A stretch of 64,000 bases of DNA, from positions 496,001 to 560,000 of the forward strand of contig OX246690.1 of assembly GCA_945909635.1 (NCBI GenBank). Reading direction: 5' to 3'. Numbering within the stretch: position 1 is the first letter of the stretch; each line of letters starts with the position of its first letter. This stretch comes from Clostridioides difficile_A. Its GTDB lineage: Bacteria > Bacillota > Clostridia > Peptostreptococcales > Peptostreptococcaceae. Below, in pieces: positions 1 through 9,155 of this stretch. The notes under the pieces are model-generated. The model was not told where the DNA came from, did no database searches, and saw only the letters and a program-made list of their open reading frames with translations. The translations under genes were made by a program, and so were the position numbers.

Positions 1-110
1 CTCCTTAGTTTAAAGCTTTAAATACTATAAAAATAGTTTTAAAGTATATAATTTTAAAATATAATAACATATCAAATACGACAACAGAATGTCATGTTTA
101 ATTAATAACC

Positions 111-368
111 TTATCTAAATTTAGAATTTATTAGAGCATCTGCTTGTTCATAGTCATCTTTATGTACATAAATTGAGTACTCATAAGAAAAATCTTCTTT
201 TTGCCCTAAATTTCCAAGAATCATTTTATTTGAAAAAGACCCTTTAGAGTAAGTATTGTTCCTTACTTTATACTTATATTTAATTTTATTTACTGACAAT
301 ATACTGCATATCTCATTAAATCTATCTAAAGAATATCCTCGGAAAAGCTCAGTTCTATTTAAAATCAT
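111..368 (-). CDS. Small unknown protein, possibly DUF2007-like
   Basis: An 85-residue protein. The start is supported by an AAGGAGGT ribosome binding site about 7 bases upstream on the minus strand. There is no signal peptide, membrane segment or cysteine motif. The N-terminal part (leading into a segment with many K, Y and N) and the C-terminal YSIYVHKDDYEQADALI resemble the short DUF2007 fold of putative signal-transducing proteins, in which a V-x-x-x-D-Y-x-x-A motif ends the domain. That match is weak and by eye only. The gene stands alone, divergent from the broken gene at 573. I do not assign a function. Confidence 0.6.
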   Translation of the reverse strand: MILNRTELFRGYSLDRFNEICSILSVNKIKYKYKVRNNTYSKGSFSNKMILGNLGQKEDFSYEYSIYVHKDDYEQADALINSKFR

Positions 369-572
369 AAAGAAAACCTCCTTATAAAAGTAAGTTATTG
401 AAAATAGTTGAGAAATGGACTATAAGTTGTTATAAATAAAAGGTAGCAAAATTAAATTGATTTGTAAAGTTTTTAAGAGTATTATACTAGTAACAAAATG
501 AATAAGTTACAGATATATAATTTTAAATAAAATATGTAAATGTGATTACATAGACTCAAAGGAGAAATTTTA

Positions 573-1084
573 ATGAAAAAAATATCACAAGAAAAAGTAA
601 GTACATATACTAAAGAAGTATCTCAAGAAAAGATTGAACAATGGAAATCGGTATATGAAAAATATAAAGATACTTTAAAAGTAAATTATAAACCTATTTC
701 AGAAGTAATAGAGTTTTAAAACAAAAATATACTGCAAAGGAAGAAAATTCAGAAGAGTTCAAGGATGTAATTATCAATAATATTAAATTAAATAAGCCTT
801 TCTCAGAAAAGATTACCAATAATGCAGAATTAAAGCCTATTGTATTTACAATTCAAAATGAAGGGAATGCAAAAAAAATATACGATGCACAAGAAGAAAT
901 TTATAGTGGTTGTCCAATTACAGTGGGGATGGAATTTGAAACAGGATGTGTATTTGTAGAGGGTAGTGATGAGCTTAATGATGAGATAACTGCCTTTAGA
1001 GGATTAGATAAATATGATATAAATAATTATTATCTAGTAGCAAACTATGTTAGATGTCTAAAGAAATATGAATTAATAGATTAG
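573..1084 (+). pseudogene. Frameshifted gene of unknown function
   Basis: An ATG at 573 follows a good ribosome binding site (AAAGGAG at 558-564). Translation runs for 48 residues to a TAA at 717-719. An open frame shifted by one base overlaps the stop and continues from about 713 to the TAG at 1082-1084, adding about 123 residues (VLKQKYTAKEENSEEF onward). The two parts have similar composition and together would give one protein of about 170 residues, so a single-base deletion near the run GTTTTAAAA is the simplest reading. No known domain was recognised. A sequencing error or a strain-specific inactivation are both possible; the site is not a canonical programmed slippery heptamer in the right frame. 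Confidence 0.6.
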
Positions 1085-1108
1085 TACATGATTTAAAAAT
1101 TATAGAAT

Positions 1109-1180
1109 AAATTTAAGGCTAGTATAATTATAAGGAATAAGTTTAAGTCTAATACAATTAAGTTTAAATCTAATATAAAT
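1109..1180. repeat. Three imperfect 21-bp direct repeats
   Basis: Copies at 1109-1129, 1139-1159 and 1160-1180 share the pattern AAxTTTAAxxCTAxTAxAAxT; the last two are directly adjacent. They lie between the broken gene and its terminator. No function can be read from them. Confidence 0.5.
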
Positions 1181-1199
1181 GTTAAACATAAATTTAGAT

Positions 1200-1237
1200 A
1201 GAGTTGTCAAAATAAAATTGGCAACTCTATTTTTTTA
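1200..1237 (+). terminator. Rho-independent terminator after the broken gene
   Basis: AGAGTTG at 1200-1206 pairs with CAACTCT at 1222-1228, followed by ATTTTTTTA. It separates the frameshifted gene from the ABC transporter operon. Confidence 0.8.
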
Positions 1238-1342
1238 TTTTAAATTTATTAAAACTGATACCTGTTATAGAATTGTTATTTTTTCATGTTAGTATTCTCT
1301 TAGTAACAGAAATTCATGAATTACAAGAAAGGAGAAATAAAT

Positions 1343-2047
1343 ATGAAAGATTTAATTCTTGAAACAAAAAATTTATCAAAAAGATATGGGGAACAAATGG
1401 CAGTTAACAATGTTTCTTTGCAAATTGAGCGAAACAGTATCTATGGTCTTTTAGGTCCAAATGGTGCAGGGAAGTCTACCACACTTAAAATGCTTGTTGG
1501 TCTTCTTCGTCCAACAGATGGACGTATTATTTTTGATAGGAAACTTTGGAAGCGAGAATCTCTTGCAAAAATTGGTGCCTTAATAGAATCCCCTTCTTTG
1601 TATGGGAATCTTACAGCAGAGGAAAATTTATTAGTACATACGAAAATTTTGGGAATTCCTAAAGATAAAATTTATGAGGTATTAGAAATAGTAAACTTGA
1701 AAAACACAGGGAAAAAGAGAGCTTCACAATTTTCTATGGGGATGAAACAAAGGTTAGGAATAGCTATTGCACTTTTGAGTGACCCAGAACTGTTAATACT
1801 AGATGAACCAACTAATGGGCTTGACCCTTTTGGAATTCAAGAACTTCGTGAGTTGATTGCTTCTTTTCCAAAAAAAGGTATAACTGTAATTCTCTCTAGC
1901 CATATTCTTTCAGAGGTTGCTCAAGTTGTAGATAATATAGGAATTATAAATGGAGGACGATTACTATTTCAAGGAATACCTGACCCCAATGAAAATCTAG
2001 AAGAATTTTTTACAGATGTTATTCTTAAAGGAGGACAAAACAGATGA
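1343..2047 (+). CDS. ABC transporter ATPase, lantibiotic-immunity (LanF/BcrA) type
   Basis: A 234-residue cytoplasmic ATPase that would energise the two permeases that follow. Walker A GPNGAGKST is at residues 38-46, the signature FSMGMKQ at 130-136, and Walker B with LILDEPTNGLDP at about 151-162. The usual Q-loop glutamine is replaced by glutamate (ALIESPSLYG, E82). This 'E-loop' is typical of LanF subunits of LanFEG lantibiotic-immunity transporters. An in-frame ATG lies at 1316, but AAAGGAG at 1328-1334 fits the ATG at 1343 much better. The stop overlaps the next gene by 4 bases. The operon continues into a response regulator and kinase, so self-regulated peptide-antibiotic efflux is likely. 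The ligand is unknown. Confidence 0.88.
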   Translation: MKDLILETKNLSKRYGEQMAVNNVSLQIERNSIYGLLGPNGAGKSTTLKMLVGLLRPTDGRIIFDRKLWKRESLAKIGALIESPSLYGNLTAEENLLVHTKILGIPKDKIYEVLEIVNLKNTGKKRASQFSMGMKQRLGIAIALLSDPELLILDEPTNGLDPFGIQELRELIASFPKKGITVILSSHILSEVAQVVDNIGIINGGRLLFQGIPDPNENLEEFFTDVILKGGQNR

Positions 2048-2814
2048 ATGCTTTACAATCAGAACTTTTAAAGTATAAAAGAACATTTATGGGAAAACTT
2101 ATTATTTTTTTCCCAGTATCTTTTGCAGCATATGCACTTATAATGCAAGGAACACTTATGCAAAATCCATTATCCCAATCAGATTCTTGGGCGTGGCAAA
2201 GTCTTTTAGCATTAATTTTTAATTGGTGGTCATTTATGTTTCTGTCTATTGGATTTGCATTGTTTGCTACTTTGGTAGCTGCACAGGAAAAAAAGGCTGG
2301 AAATTATCGTGCTTTACGTACACGCAATGTGTCTCCTATGATGCTTTGGATTAATAAAGTTATGGCGATGGCAGTTTACAGTTTTATTTCAACACTAGTT
2401 TTAATAGTTATAACAATTATAACTGGTTTAATATTGAAAGCTGGGCCAATTCCTTTTGGACAGATTATAGGGGCAAGTATTGTATGCTGGGTTGTTTCTC
2501 TTGCTATACTTCCAATTCAGCTATGGGTAGCTACATGGAAAGGTATGTTCCTAAGCATGGGAATTGGAGCTTTAGGCATGATATTTGGTGTCCTTGCTGC
2601 GACAAAATCATTTTGGGTTGCAGTACCTTGGAGTTGGGCAGTTAGAATGGTATGCCCAATCATCAACATACATCCTAATGGTACTATATTAGAAGCTGGA
2701 GACCCACTTTTGAATACTTCAGTAATTCCTATTGGGATTGTTGTTTCTTTGGTTGTGTTTCTAGTATTAACAGCACTTACTGCAGTTTGGTTTAGTAGGA
2801 GGGATGACAAATGA
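2044..2814 (+). CDS. ABC permease, LanE/MutE type
   Basis: A 256-residue integral membrane protein with about six hydrophobic segments, starting MNALQSELLKYKRTFMGKL, a beginning characteristic of lantibiotic-immunity permeases. The ATG overlaps the ATPase stop (ATGA-type coupling) and the end overlaps the next permease by 4 bases, so the three are translationally coupled. It probably forms a heterodimer with the following permease and exports or expels cationic peptide antibiotics from the membrane. This rests on family resemblance and operon order; the substrate cannot be read from the sequence. Confidence 0.82.
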   Translation: MNALQSELLKYKRTFMGKLIIFFPVSFAAYALIMQGTLMQNPLSQSDSWAWQSLLALIFNWWSFMFLSIGFALFATLVAAQEKKAGNYRALRTRNVSPMMLWINKVMAMAVYSFISTLVLIVITIITGLILKAGPIPFGQIIGASIVCWVVSLAILPIQLWVATWKGMFLSMGIGALGMIFGVLAATKSFWVAVPWSWAVRMVCPIINIHPNGTILEAGDPLLNTSVIPIGIVVSLVVFLVLTALTAVWFSRRDDK

Positions 2815-3590
2815 TAAAACTCTTATTATCAGAATGGCTTCGAACAAAGAGAACAGCCGTCCGATGGCTTACTCTTTTTATGCCTGTTATTTTTTCATTA
2901 TGCGTGGTTGCCTATCTTGCAATCAAATCTGGGAGTACACAAGCATTTGCTTTTGAAGGATTTTTTACCGTATGGACTGTATTCATCATTCCTATTGGAG
3001 TAGGTATTTTATCTGGATTTATAGTATATGAGGAAGAGCTTGCTGGAAATTTCAATGGTTTTTTATGCATAGGTATTTCTCGTGTTAGATTATATCTTGG
3101 AAAATTTCTTTTTCTTCTGTTTTGCTTAACTGTATGCACATTTATTGCTACATTGATACTCTGTATAGGTATGAATATTGCAGTGCCATATGGAGAAACA
3201 ATAAGATTATTTCTGTCAGCAGCAGGACTTGTGGTGATTGGGACGCTTCCACTATTAGCTATTCATCTTTGGGTGAGTTTTGCATGGGGAATGGGTGCAT
3301 CTATTGGTATTAGTATTGGTGGAATTTTAATGGCAGCAATACTTGGTCTAACAAATGTGGGCTCAAAAATTGGCCCATTTGTACCTTGGACATGGCCAGT
3401 AAAATTGGGGATGCTTCCAGGAACTTATTTTATTAAAGGAACTGGAAATATTCCAAATGATGTGATTTATTCTGAAATGATACAATCAGCTACTATACAT
3501 TTTGTAGCTGTAGTAATAGGTCTGATTATATTCTTGATAGGAGGGGTTACTTGGTTTAAAATATGGGAAGGAAGGAAAAATTGCGAGTAG
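2811..3590 (+). CDS. ABC permease, LanG/MutG type
   Basis: A 259-residue membrane protein with about six transmembrane segments. The N-terminal MIKLLLSEWLRTKRTAVRW is typical of LanG subunits and parallels the start of the preceding permease; both contain a W-x-W motif late in the sequence (VPWSWAV and VPWTWPV), so the two are distant paralogues. The start overlaps the upstream stop by 4 bases. It is the last transporter gene before the regulators. Codon use in this operon includes several CGT and CGA arginines, slightly unlike the AGA-rich neighbours, which could indicate acquisition; that is only a qualitative impression. Confidence 0.82.
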   Translation: MIKLLLSEWLRTKRTAVRWLTLFMPVIFSLCVVAYLAIKSGSTQAFAFEGFFTVWTVFIIPIGVGILSGFIVYEEELAGNFNGFLCIGISRVRLYLGKFLFLLFCLTVCTFIATLILCIGMNIAVPYGETIRLFLSAAGLVVIGTLPLLAIHLWVSFAWGMGASIGISIGGILMAAILGLTNVGSKIGPFVPWTWPVKLGMLPGTYFIKGTGNIPNDVIYSEMIQSATIHFVAVVIGLIIFLIGGVTWFKIWEGRKNCE

Positions 3591-3641
3591 ATATATATTA
3601 CTTTAATACTTACCTTCCTATAAAAGAAAGGTGGTGTTATA

Positions 3642-4334
3642 TTGAGTAAAATATTGATTATTGATGATGAAGTAGACTTAGTAATGTTACTTGAAGACGA
3701 GTTAAAGGGAAAAGGTCATGAAGTATTGATAGCTTATGATGGACAGACTGGTATAGAGTTATCAAAAAAGCAGCCCGACCTTATCATACTAGATATTATG
3801 ATGCCTAAAATGGATGGTTTTGAAGTATGTCAGGCAATTAGGGATGATGTCTTGTGTCCAATTATATTTTTGAGTGCAAAGCAGTCAGAAACTGACAAAA
3901 TCAAGGGCTTGACCTTTGGAGGGGATGATTATATAACAAAACCTTTTGGACTACATGAACTTATGGCAAGAATTGAAGCCAATTTGCGTAGGGAAAAACG
4001 GTCACAGTATATCAATGAAGAGAACAAACGCTCTACATTGTACTTTGGAAAGTTATGTCTATATATGAGGGAACGTACAGTTAAAATTGATGGTAAGGAG
4101 ATTGATTTAACTAAAATAGAGTATGATATTGTTGAACTACTAGCACTCCATGCAGGACAAGTCTTTTCTAGAGAACAAGTCTATGAAAAAGTATGGGGAT
4201 GCGATTCTGAGGGTGATTCTTCAACTGTTGTTGAACGAATTAAAAAAATACGAGCTAAGTTTGCCGCTGTGATGCCAGAAAAAGAATACATTTCTACAGT
4301 TTGGGGAATTGGATATAAGTGGAATAAAATGTAA
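3642..4334 (+). CDS. OmpR-family response regulator of the LanFEG-like operon
   Basis: A 230-residue two-component regulator. The receiver domain has the acidic pair D8-D9, phosphoacceptor D51 (IILDIMMPKMDG) and a KPF motif near residue 100. The C-terminal winged-helix DNA-binding domain ends STVWGIGYKWNKM. The start codon is TTG, placed 8 bases after AAAGGTGG. It lies 51 bases after the permease and 18 bases before the kinase, so it is part of the transporter operon and probably controls it. It is clearly paralogous to the regulator at 10304-10978 (shared WG-C/Y-S-G-S, IRAK/IRIK and VWGxGYKW segments). Confidence 0.9.
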   Translation: MSKILIIDDEVDLVMLLEDELKGKGHEVLIAYDGQTGIELSKKQPDLIILDIMMPKMDGFEVCQAIRDDVLCPIIFLSAKQSETDKIKGLTFGGDDYITKPFGLHELMARIEANLRREKRSQYINEENKRSTLYFGKLCLYMRERTVKIDGKEIDLTKIEYDIVELLALHAGQVFSREQVYEKVWGCDSEGDSSTVVERIKKIRAKFAAVMPEKEYISTVWGIGYKWNKM

Positions 4335-4352
4335 GGAAGGAGAAAATATTAA

Positions 4353-5777
4353 ATGAAAAATCAATCACTTATAACACAATTCAGGCGCACCTTTCTTTTG
4401 ATTATAGTGGCTAGTATAGTCTCCACAGTAATTACTTATGTGTTTGCTATTTACTTGTTTATATATTCATTAAATAAAGACATTTATCCAGCAAATTACT
4501 ATGAGAGGCAAGTTTCTGGAATTGAGGCATACGTTAATGAAAAAAACATAGACTTGTTATCTCAATCGAATGAAGACGAATTAAAAAGTGTTATTCATGG
4601 GAATGGGATTTTATATCAAGTTGTGGATGATAATGGCAATGTCTTGTATAGTACTAATCCACAAAAACCATTCAAGACAAAAGAAGAATTGTTTAGCAAT
4701 TTTAGCAAAAAAACTTCTCGTAAAGGAAGTTATATCTATACTATTCCTATCAAAGATGACAATGGGAAAGTTGAGGGAGCTGTTATTCTATCCTATGTAG
4801 TAAAAGTTACATTTGCAAATAATAGGGGGAAATTTATAGGTGTAATTATTGCAACAGGTTTATTCTCTCCATTTCTATATATTATTGGGTTTACTATATG
4901 GTTTTCTAAAGATTTTGTAAAAAATATCAATAAACCAGTACATCTCTTAATCGATGCATCCAAGAAGATAAGAGAAAAGAACCTTGATTTTGAAATCGAC
5001 TACTACTCAGATAATGAACTTGGAGAACTTTGCAGTGCTTTTTCTGAAATGAAAGATGAATTAAAGAAATCTTTATCTGTACAGTGGAAAATGGAACAGG
5101 AACGTGTTGAGATGGTAGAGGCTTTAGCACATGACTTGAAGTCTCCTCTTTCTATTATTTTGGGATATACAGATGCACTTATTGACAATAATTTAGAGGG
5201 TAACGAAAAATTACACAGGTATCTTACAGTTATAAGGGAAAATACAGAAAAAAGTGCATCTCTTGTTCAGAAAATGCAATACACTTCTGATTTGGAAAAA
5301 TCAAATATACAATTAAACCTCATCCCTGTAAATTTACCTGAGTTTTTGGAACAAAAGGTACAGGGCTATGAATTACAGGCTCATCAAAAAGAAATCAAGC
5401 TTGTTTTAAAAATACAGGGTAATATACAATCTCCAGTTCAAATAGATGTTGATAGATTGACACGAATTTTTGATAATATTATATCCAATAGTCTAGAATA
5501 CACTCCAGTAGGTGGTAGTATTAACATCATCGTAGAAGCTGAAAAAAACTATATCTATTATAAGATTTGTGATTCTGGTAGTGGGTTTAGTTCTAAAGAT
5601 TTGAAAAAGGCTCTTGATAAGTTTTATAGAGGTGATGAGGCTAGACAGACTAAAGGTGGTCATTCTGGTCTTGGACTTTATATTGTTAAGCAATTAGTGG
5701 AACAGCTTGGAGGTTCTGTCAAAATAGAAAATTCAAAATCAGGTGGGGCATGTGTTATATTTTGGCATGTCTCTTAA
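4353..5777 (+). CDS. Sensor histidine kinase of the LanFEG-like operon
   Basis: A 474-residue membrane kinase: TM1 at about 13-38, an extracellular domain of about 125 residues, TM2 at about 162-188, HAMP at 190-245, HisKA with the phosphorylated histidine in ALAHDLKSPLS (about residue 259), and a HATPase domain with N-box NIISNSLEYTP, DSGSGFSS and GHSGLGLYI. A ribosome binding site (AAGGAGA) precedes the ATG. The large extracellular domain distinguishes it from the short-loop BceS kinases. It should phosphorylate the preceding regulator in response to an extracellular signal, probably a peptide antibiotic or envelope damage. Related to the kinase at 9156-10316. Confidence 0.9.
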   Translation: MKNQSLITQFRRTFLLIIVASIVSTVITYVFAIYLFIYSLNKDIYPANYYERQVSGIEAYVNEKNIDLLSQSNEDELKSVIHGNGILYQVVDDNGNVLYSTNPQKPFKTKEELFSNFSKKTSRKGSYIYTIPIKDDNGKVEGAVILSYVVKVTFANNRGKFIGVIIATGLFSPFLYIIGFTIWFSKDFVKNINKPVHLLIDASKKIREKNLDFEIDYYSDNELGELCSAFSEMKDELKKSLSVQWKMEQERVEMVEALAHDLKSPLSIILGYTDALIDNNLEGNEKLHRYLTVIRENTEKSASLVQKMQYTSDLEKSNIQLNLIPVNLPEFLEQKVQGYELQAHQKEIKLVLKIQGNIQSPVQIDVDRLTRIFDNIISNSLEYTPVGGSINIIVEAEKNYIYYKICDSGSGFSSKDLKKALDKFYRGDEARQTKGGHSGLGLYIVKQLVEQLGGSVKIENSKSGGACVIFWHVS

Positions 5778-5819
5778 TTACTTAAAAGCTTTATAAATTT
5801 AACTTATATATTTTAAATC

Positions 5820-5853
5820 AAAAGAGGAGGGATATTATGCCTCCTCTTTCTTA
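5820..5853. terminator. Bidirectional terminator between two convergent operons
   Basis: AAAGAGGAGG and CCTCCTCTTT form a strong stem with an 8-9 base loop and have A/T runs on both sides, so it can end transcripts from both the + kinase gene and the - permease gene. Confidence 0.85.
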
Positions 5854-5857
5854 AATT

Positions 5858-8317
5858 TCAATTAATATCTATGCAGTCAATTATATTCATCTTTTTAACT
5901 TTTCTTAATGGAATAAGAGTAGCTATTATACATGCAAGTATAGAAACAAGAGTAGCTTGTGAGATTGAAAGAATTGGTATATTAGCAAAATCAAGTTTTT
6001 CTATAGTTGCCATGTTTATGATAATGGCACTGGCATATCCAGCAATAGAACCAAATATGGCTGCGAAAATTCCATAGTAAGCACCTTCCCATAAAAACAT
6101 CTTATAGAGGCTACTATTACTCATACCAATAGCTCTTTTAACCCCAATTTCATTAATTCTAGTATTTATATTTGTATTAGTTGTGTTAATTATGTTTAAA
6201 GTACCAATCAAGCCCACAAACAGGATTACTGCCCATGCTAGAAATTCTATTTGTTTAAAACTCTCTTTGAGTTGCTTGTCTGATTCGATATATGATATCC
6301 AATGAGAGCCAGGATTATTTTTACAAATCTGTTCTATAGATAATCTTATTTGTTCTAAATCTGACTTATCTTTAGCATAAATGTTTATTTGATTGAACTT
6401 GTCCTTGTTTGTCAAAGTATCATAAACAGAGTCATATATAATAATATCAACACCATTTAGCCAACCCTTACCTTGTAAAATAAACATTTTATCTATTGTA
6501 TTATATACTTCTAGTTGCTTTTTATTTATTGTAATACTGTCCTTTGGCTTTAGGCTTGTATATTTAGTTTTTATACCTGGAGTAGAAATCGCAACTGGAT
6601 TTTTTATAAAGCAAATAGAGCCATTTTTGAAATCTTCTAGTGTAGAATCTGTAATAGAAGGCATACAATCTTTTAAGGTTTGCTCATCGATTCCAATGAT
6701 TTTTAACATTTCACCACTATTTTCAAAATTGATATTTGTATCTATTTCCTCTTGTTTGTATTCTGAGTATTTTATAAAAGAAGTACGATTAATATCTTTC
6801 ATGCTATTTATTTTATCTAGAGTGGATTTATCAAAACCAGTTATTTCGTTTGTTAAGGAGAAATCTCCTTCTTTTAAACTACTTACTGATTTAGATACAT
6901 CTAATACATTAGAAAATTCACTCAGTGCAACGAATACTGTTATACTCATAAATAAAGAGAGTATAGTTATTATAGTTCTTCCTTTATTTCTTTTTAAGTT
7001 TAACCATGCAAGATGTCTTTCAAAGTTTTTTATTGTTTTTTCTTTTCTAATCTTTCTTTTGATTTTGGTAGTAGTACCAGCCATAGCAGTTTTTGGAGAT
7101 ACATGTGAAGCGTATATTGCTGATGGTAATGCCGAAATAAGTGAAAAAATCAACGACATACTAGAACTTACTAATAATGGGAATAGATAAGCATTTGAGT
7201 TCTTATGTATAAGCTCAGTTATTTCTGTATTATTATTTGCTAGAAGTATATTTGGGTTTAAGATATTAGTTACCATTGTAGTTATGCTTTCAGAAGATAT
7301 AATTCCAACTATAACTCCAATAGGTATAGCAATAGCACATAAGATTAAAACTTGTAAAATAATAAGCTTATATAGTTGCTTCGGTTCAGCACCTATTGCT
7401 CTTAGGCATCCATATTCTTTAATCTTCTTTGTAACAGATATTTTTAAAATATTATAGATTACAAGTCCTGAAGCCAATAAAACTAATAAAGCAACGAATA
7501 AAGATACCAATATAATAATAGATATACTATCATCATTAGAATTATCTTTTTCAAACTGTATCCCAAGTGCATTTAAATAAATCCAATTATACTGAATTGA
7601 ATCGTGAGGAAGACCTATATTTTTAGCTAATTGATTCACTATTTCTTGAAATTCGTCTTGTTGTTTTACTTTAAAATCTAATGAAGATAAGGCATATCTC
7701 TTAGGCAGAAAATTTTCTGATGTGCCTTTGCCTACAATACCATTTACTATGCCACTTGCATATCCTGTATAATCATCTTCTAAAATACCACTCAATTTAA
7801 AGTTGGCTGTGTAATTATATGCTGGTATAGTATCTTTTAAAAGTGAAATATCCAAATTCATAGATACTGTCATACCTAGTTTTGGTTTTATACCAATAAG
7901 TTTTAGCGTATTTTCATCTAAGGCTATTTCATTATCATTTTTAGGAAGATTTCCAGACTTTAATTTTGTTAACTTTGGATAGTTGGAAAGTCCTATTTTA
8001 TCATACTCTTTTACAAGTACAGAGATACCAGAATCCTTTATTTTACTAGTACCAAGAGCTATTGAAGTACCAGCTTGATAAATTCTACTATCTTTCTTTA
8101 TTTTATCAACTTGATTTTTGGTAAGTTGATGAAAGGATACATGCCTATCCCCATTAAAAGAGCGAGCTTGTTCAATTCTTAAATTTTGAAGTATAGCAAT
8201 TGACTGTCCAATCACAGTCGTCATAATGGTTGATAGTACTATTGCGATAATAATAAGCGCAGTCATAAGTTTTTGGCTTTTTAATTCTTTTATTGAAAGT
8301 GAAAGATAACTCTTCAT
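5858..8317 (-). CDS. FtsX/MacB-type ABC permease
   Basis: An 819-residue permease. It has TM1 near residues 18-40, a large extracellular domain, a group of three TMs at about 265-400, a second hydrophobic region near 450-475, another extracellular domain, and three TMs at the end (from about 690). This duplicated MacB/FtsX layout is usual for permeases of about 800 residues that pair with LolD-like ATPases in Gram-positive bacteria. ATG follows GGAGGTGG, which lies inside the end of the ATPase gene; only 2 bases separate them. Such systems export or sense peptides or act in envelope stress; the substrate is not known. Confidence 0.88.
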   Translation of the reverse strand: MKSYLSLSIKELKSQKLMTALIIIAIVLSTIMTTVIGQSIAILQNLRIEQARSFNGDRHVSFHQLTKNQVDKIKKDSRIYQAGTSIALGTSKIKDSGISVLVKEYDKIGLSNYPKLTKLKSGNLPKNDNEIALDENTLKLIGIKPKLGMTVSMNLDISLLKDTIPAYNYTANFKLSGILEDDYTGYASGIVNGIVGKGTSENFLPKRYALSSLDFKVKQQDEFQEIVNQLAKNIGLPHDSIQYNWIYLNALGIQFEKDNSNDDSISIIILVSLFVALLVLLASGLVIYNILKISVTKKIKEYGCLRAIGAEPKQLYKLIILQVLILCAIAIPIGVIVGIISSESITTMVTNILNPNILLANNNTEITELIHKNSNAYLFPLLVSSSMSLIFSLISALPSAIYASHVSPKTAMAGTTTKIKRKIRKEKTIKNFERHLAWLNLKRNKGRTIITILSLFMSITVFVALSEFSNVLDVSKSVSSLKEGDFSLTNEITGFDKSTLDKINSMKDINRTSFIKYSEYKQEEIDTNINFENSGEMLKIIGIDEQTLKDCMPSITDSTLEDFKNGSICFIKNPVAISTPGIKTKYTSLKPKDSITINKKQLEVYNTIDKMFILQGKGWLNGVDIIIYDSVYDTLTNKDKFNQINIYAKDKSDLEQIRLSIEQICKNNPGSHWISYIESDKQLKESFKQIEFLAWAVILFVGLIGTLNIINTTNTNINTRINEIGVKRAIGMSNSSLYKMFLWEGAYYGIFAAIFGSIAGYASAIIINMATIEKLDFANIPILSISQATLVSILACIIATLIPLRKVKKMNIIDCIDIN

Positions 8318-8319
8318 TA

Positions 8320-8988
8320 TTATTCCACCTCCATAAGTGCGCCATCAATAATTGAAAGTCTTCTATCAGCAAGTTTTGCAATTCTATCATCATGAGTGAT
8401 TACAACTAAAGTCTTACCAAACTGTTTTGAGGTTTTGATAAGAAGATTCATAACTTCGCTACCACTTTTACTATCTAAGTTTCCTGTAGGCTCATCAGCA
8501 AATATTATATCTGGCTTTGCAATAAGTGCTCTTGCAATTGCAACTCTTTGTTGCTGACCACCTGAAAGTTCATGAGGAAGATGGTGAAGTCTGTCTGTGA
8601 TTCCAAGTAATGATGAGATTTCATTTAAGTATTTTTTATCAGGTTGTTTTTTATCTAGAAGTACAGGCATTAAAATATTTTCTGATGCTGTAAGAACAGG
8701 TAAAAGATTAAACTGTTGAAAAACAAATCCAAAGGATTTTCTTCTAAGAGCAGATAATTCCTTTTCACTATATTTATATATATCTTTATCATCCATAAAC
8801 ACCTGTCCAGATGTAGGGTTGTCCAAACCACTTAAGATATGTAAAAGCGTACTTTTTCCACTTCCAGAAGGACCAATTATAGAAACAAATTCTCCTGAGT
8901 TTATTTCTAAATTGACATTATTAAGTGCAATAACTTTATTGTTGTCAGAACCATATGTTTTTGATAATTGTTTTGTTTTTATAATCAT
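8320..8988 (-). CDS. ABC transporter ATPase, LolD/MacB type
   Basis: A 222-residue ATPase partner of the FtsX-like permease. It has Walker A GPSGSGKST, the Q-loop in FGFVFQQFNLLP, the signature LSGGQQQRVAIARAL and Walker B IIFADEPTGNLDSKSG, all intact. An upstream in-frame GTG at 8997 sits too close to the ribosome binding site (AAGGAGAG); the ATG at 8988, about 10 bases downstream of it, is the better start. The gap to the upstream kinase gene is 167 bases, so a separate promoter for transporter expression is possible. It acts on the cytoplasmic face of the membrane. Confidence 0.9.
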   Translation of the reverse strand: MIIKTKQLSKTYGSDNNKVIALNNVNLEINSGEFVSIIGPSGSGKSTLLHILSGLDNPTSGQVFMDDKDIYKYSEKELSALRRKSFGFVFQQFNLLPVLTASENILMPVLLDKKQPDKKYLNEISSLLGITDRLHHLPHELSGGQQQRVAIARALIAKPDIIFADEPTGNLDSKSGSEVMNLLIKTSKQFGKTLVVITHDDRIAKLADRRLSIIDGALMEVE

Positions 8989-9155
8989 AAAAAACACTCT
9001 CCTTTTCTATATAAGAAGAGTGTAAGTTTTAAAACTCAATTTTTTCTCAGTTTCTCAATTTTATTTACTTAAAAATTTATTTCAAAAAGATATAGTCTAT
9101 AAATTATAAATTAACAAAAACTTATAGAAGAGCAGTGGGGGATTGTAAAATTGCT

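Noticed and set aside
711..725. Programmed -1 frameshift in the broken gene at 573
   Set aside because: The T4A4 run is not in the frame needed for a standard slippery heptamer and no downstream hairpin was seen, so a simple mutation is more likely.
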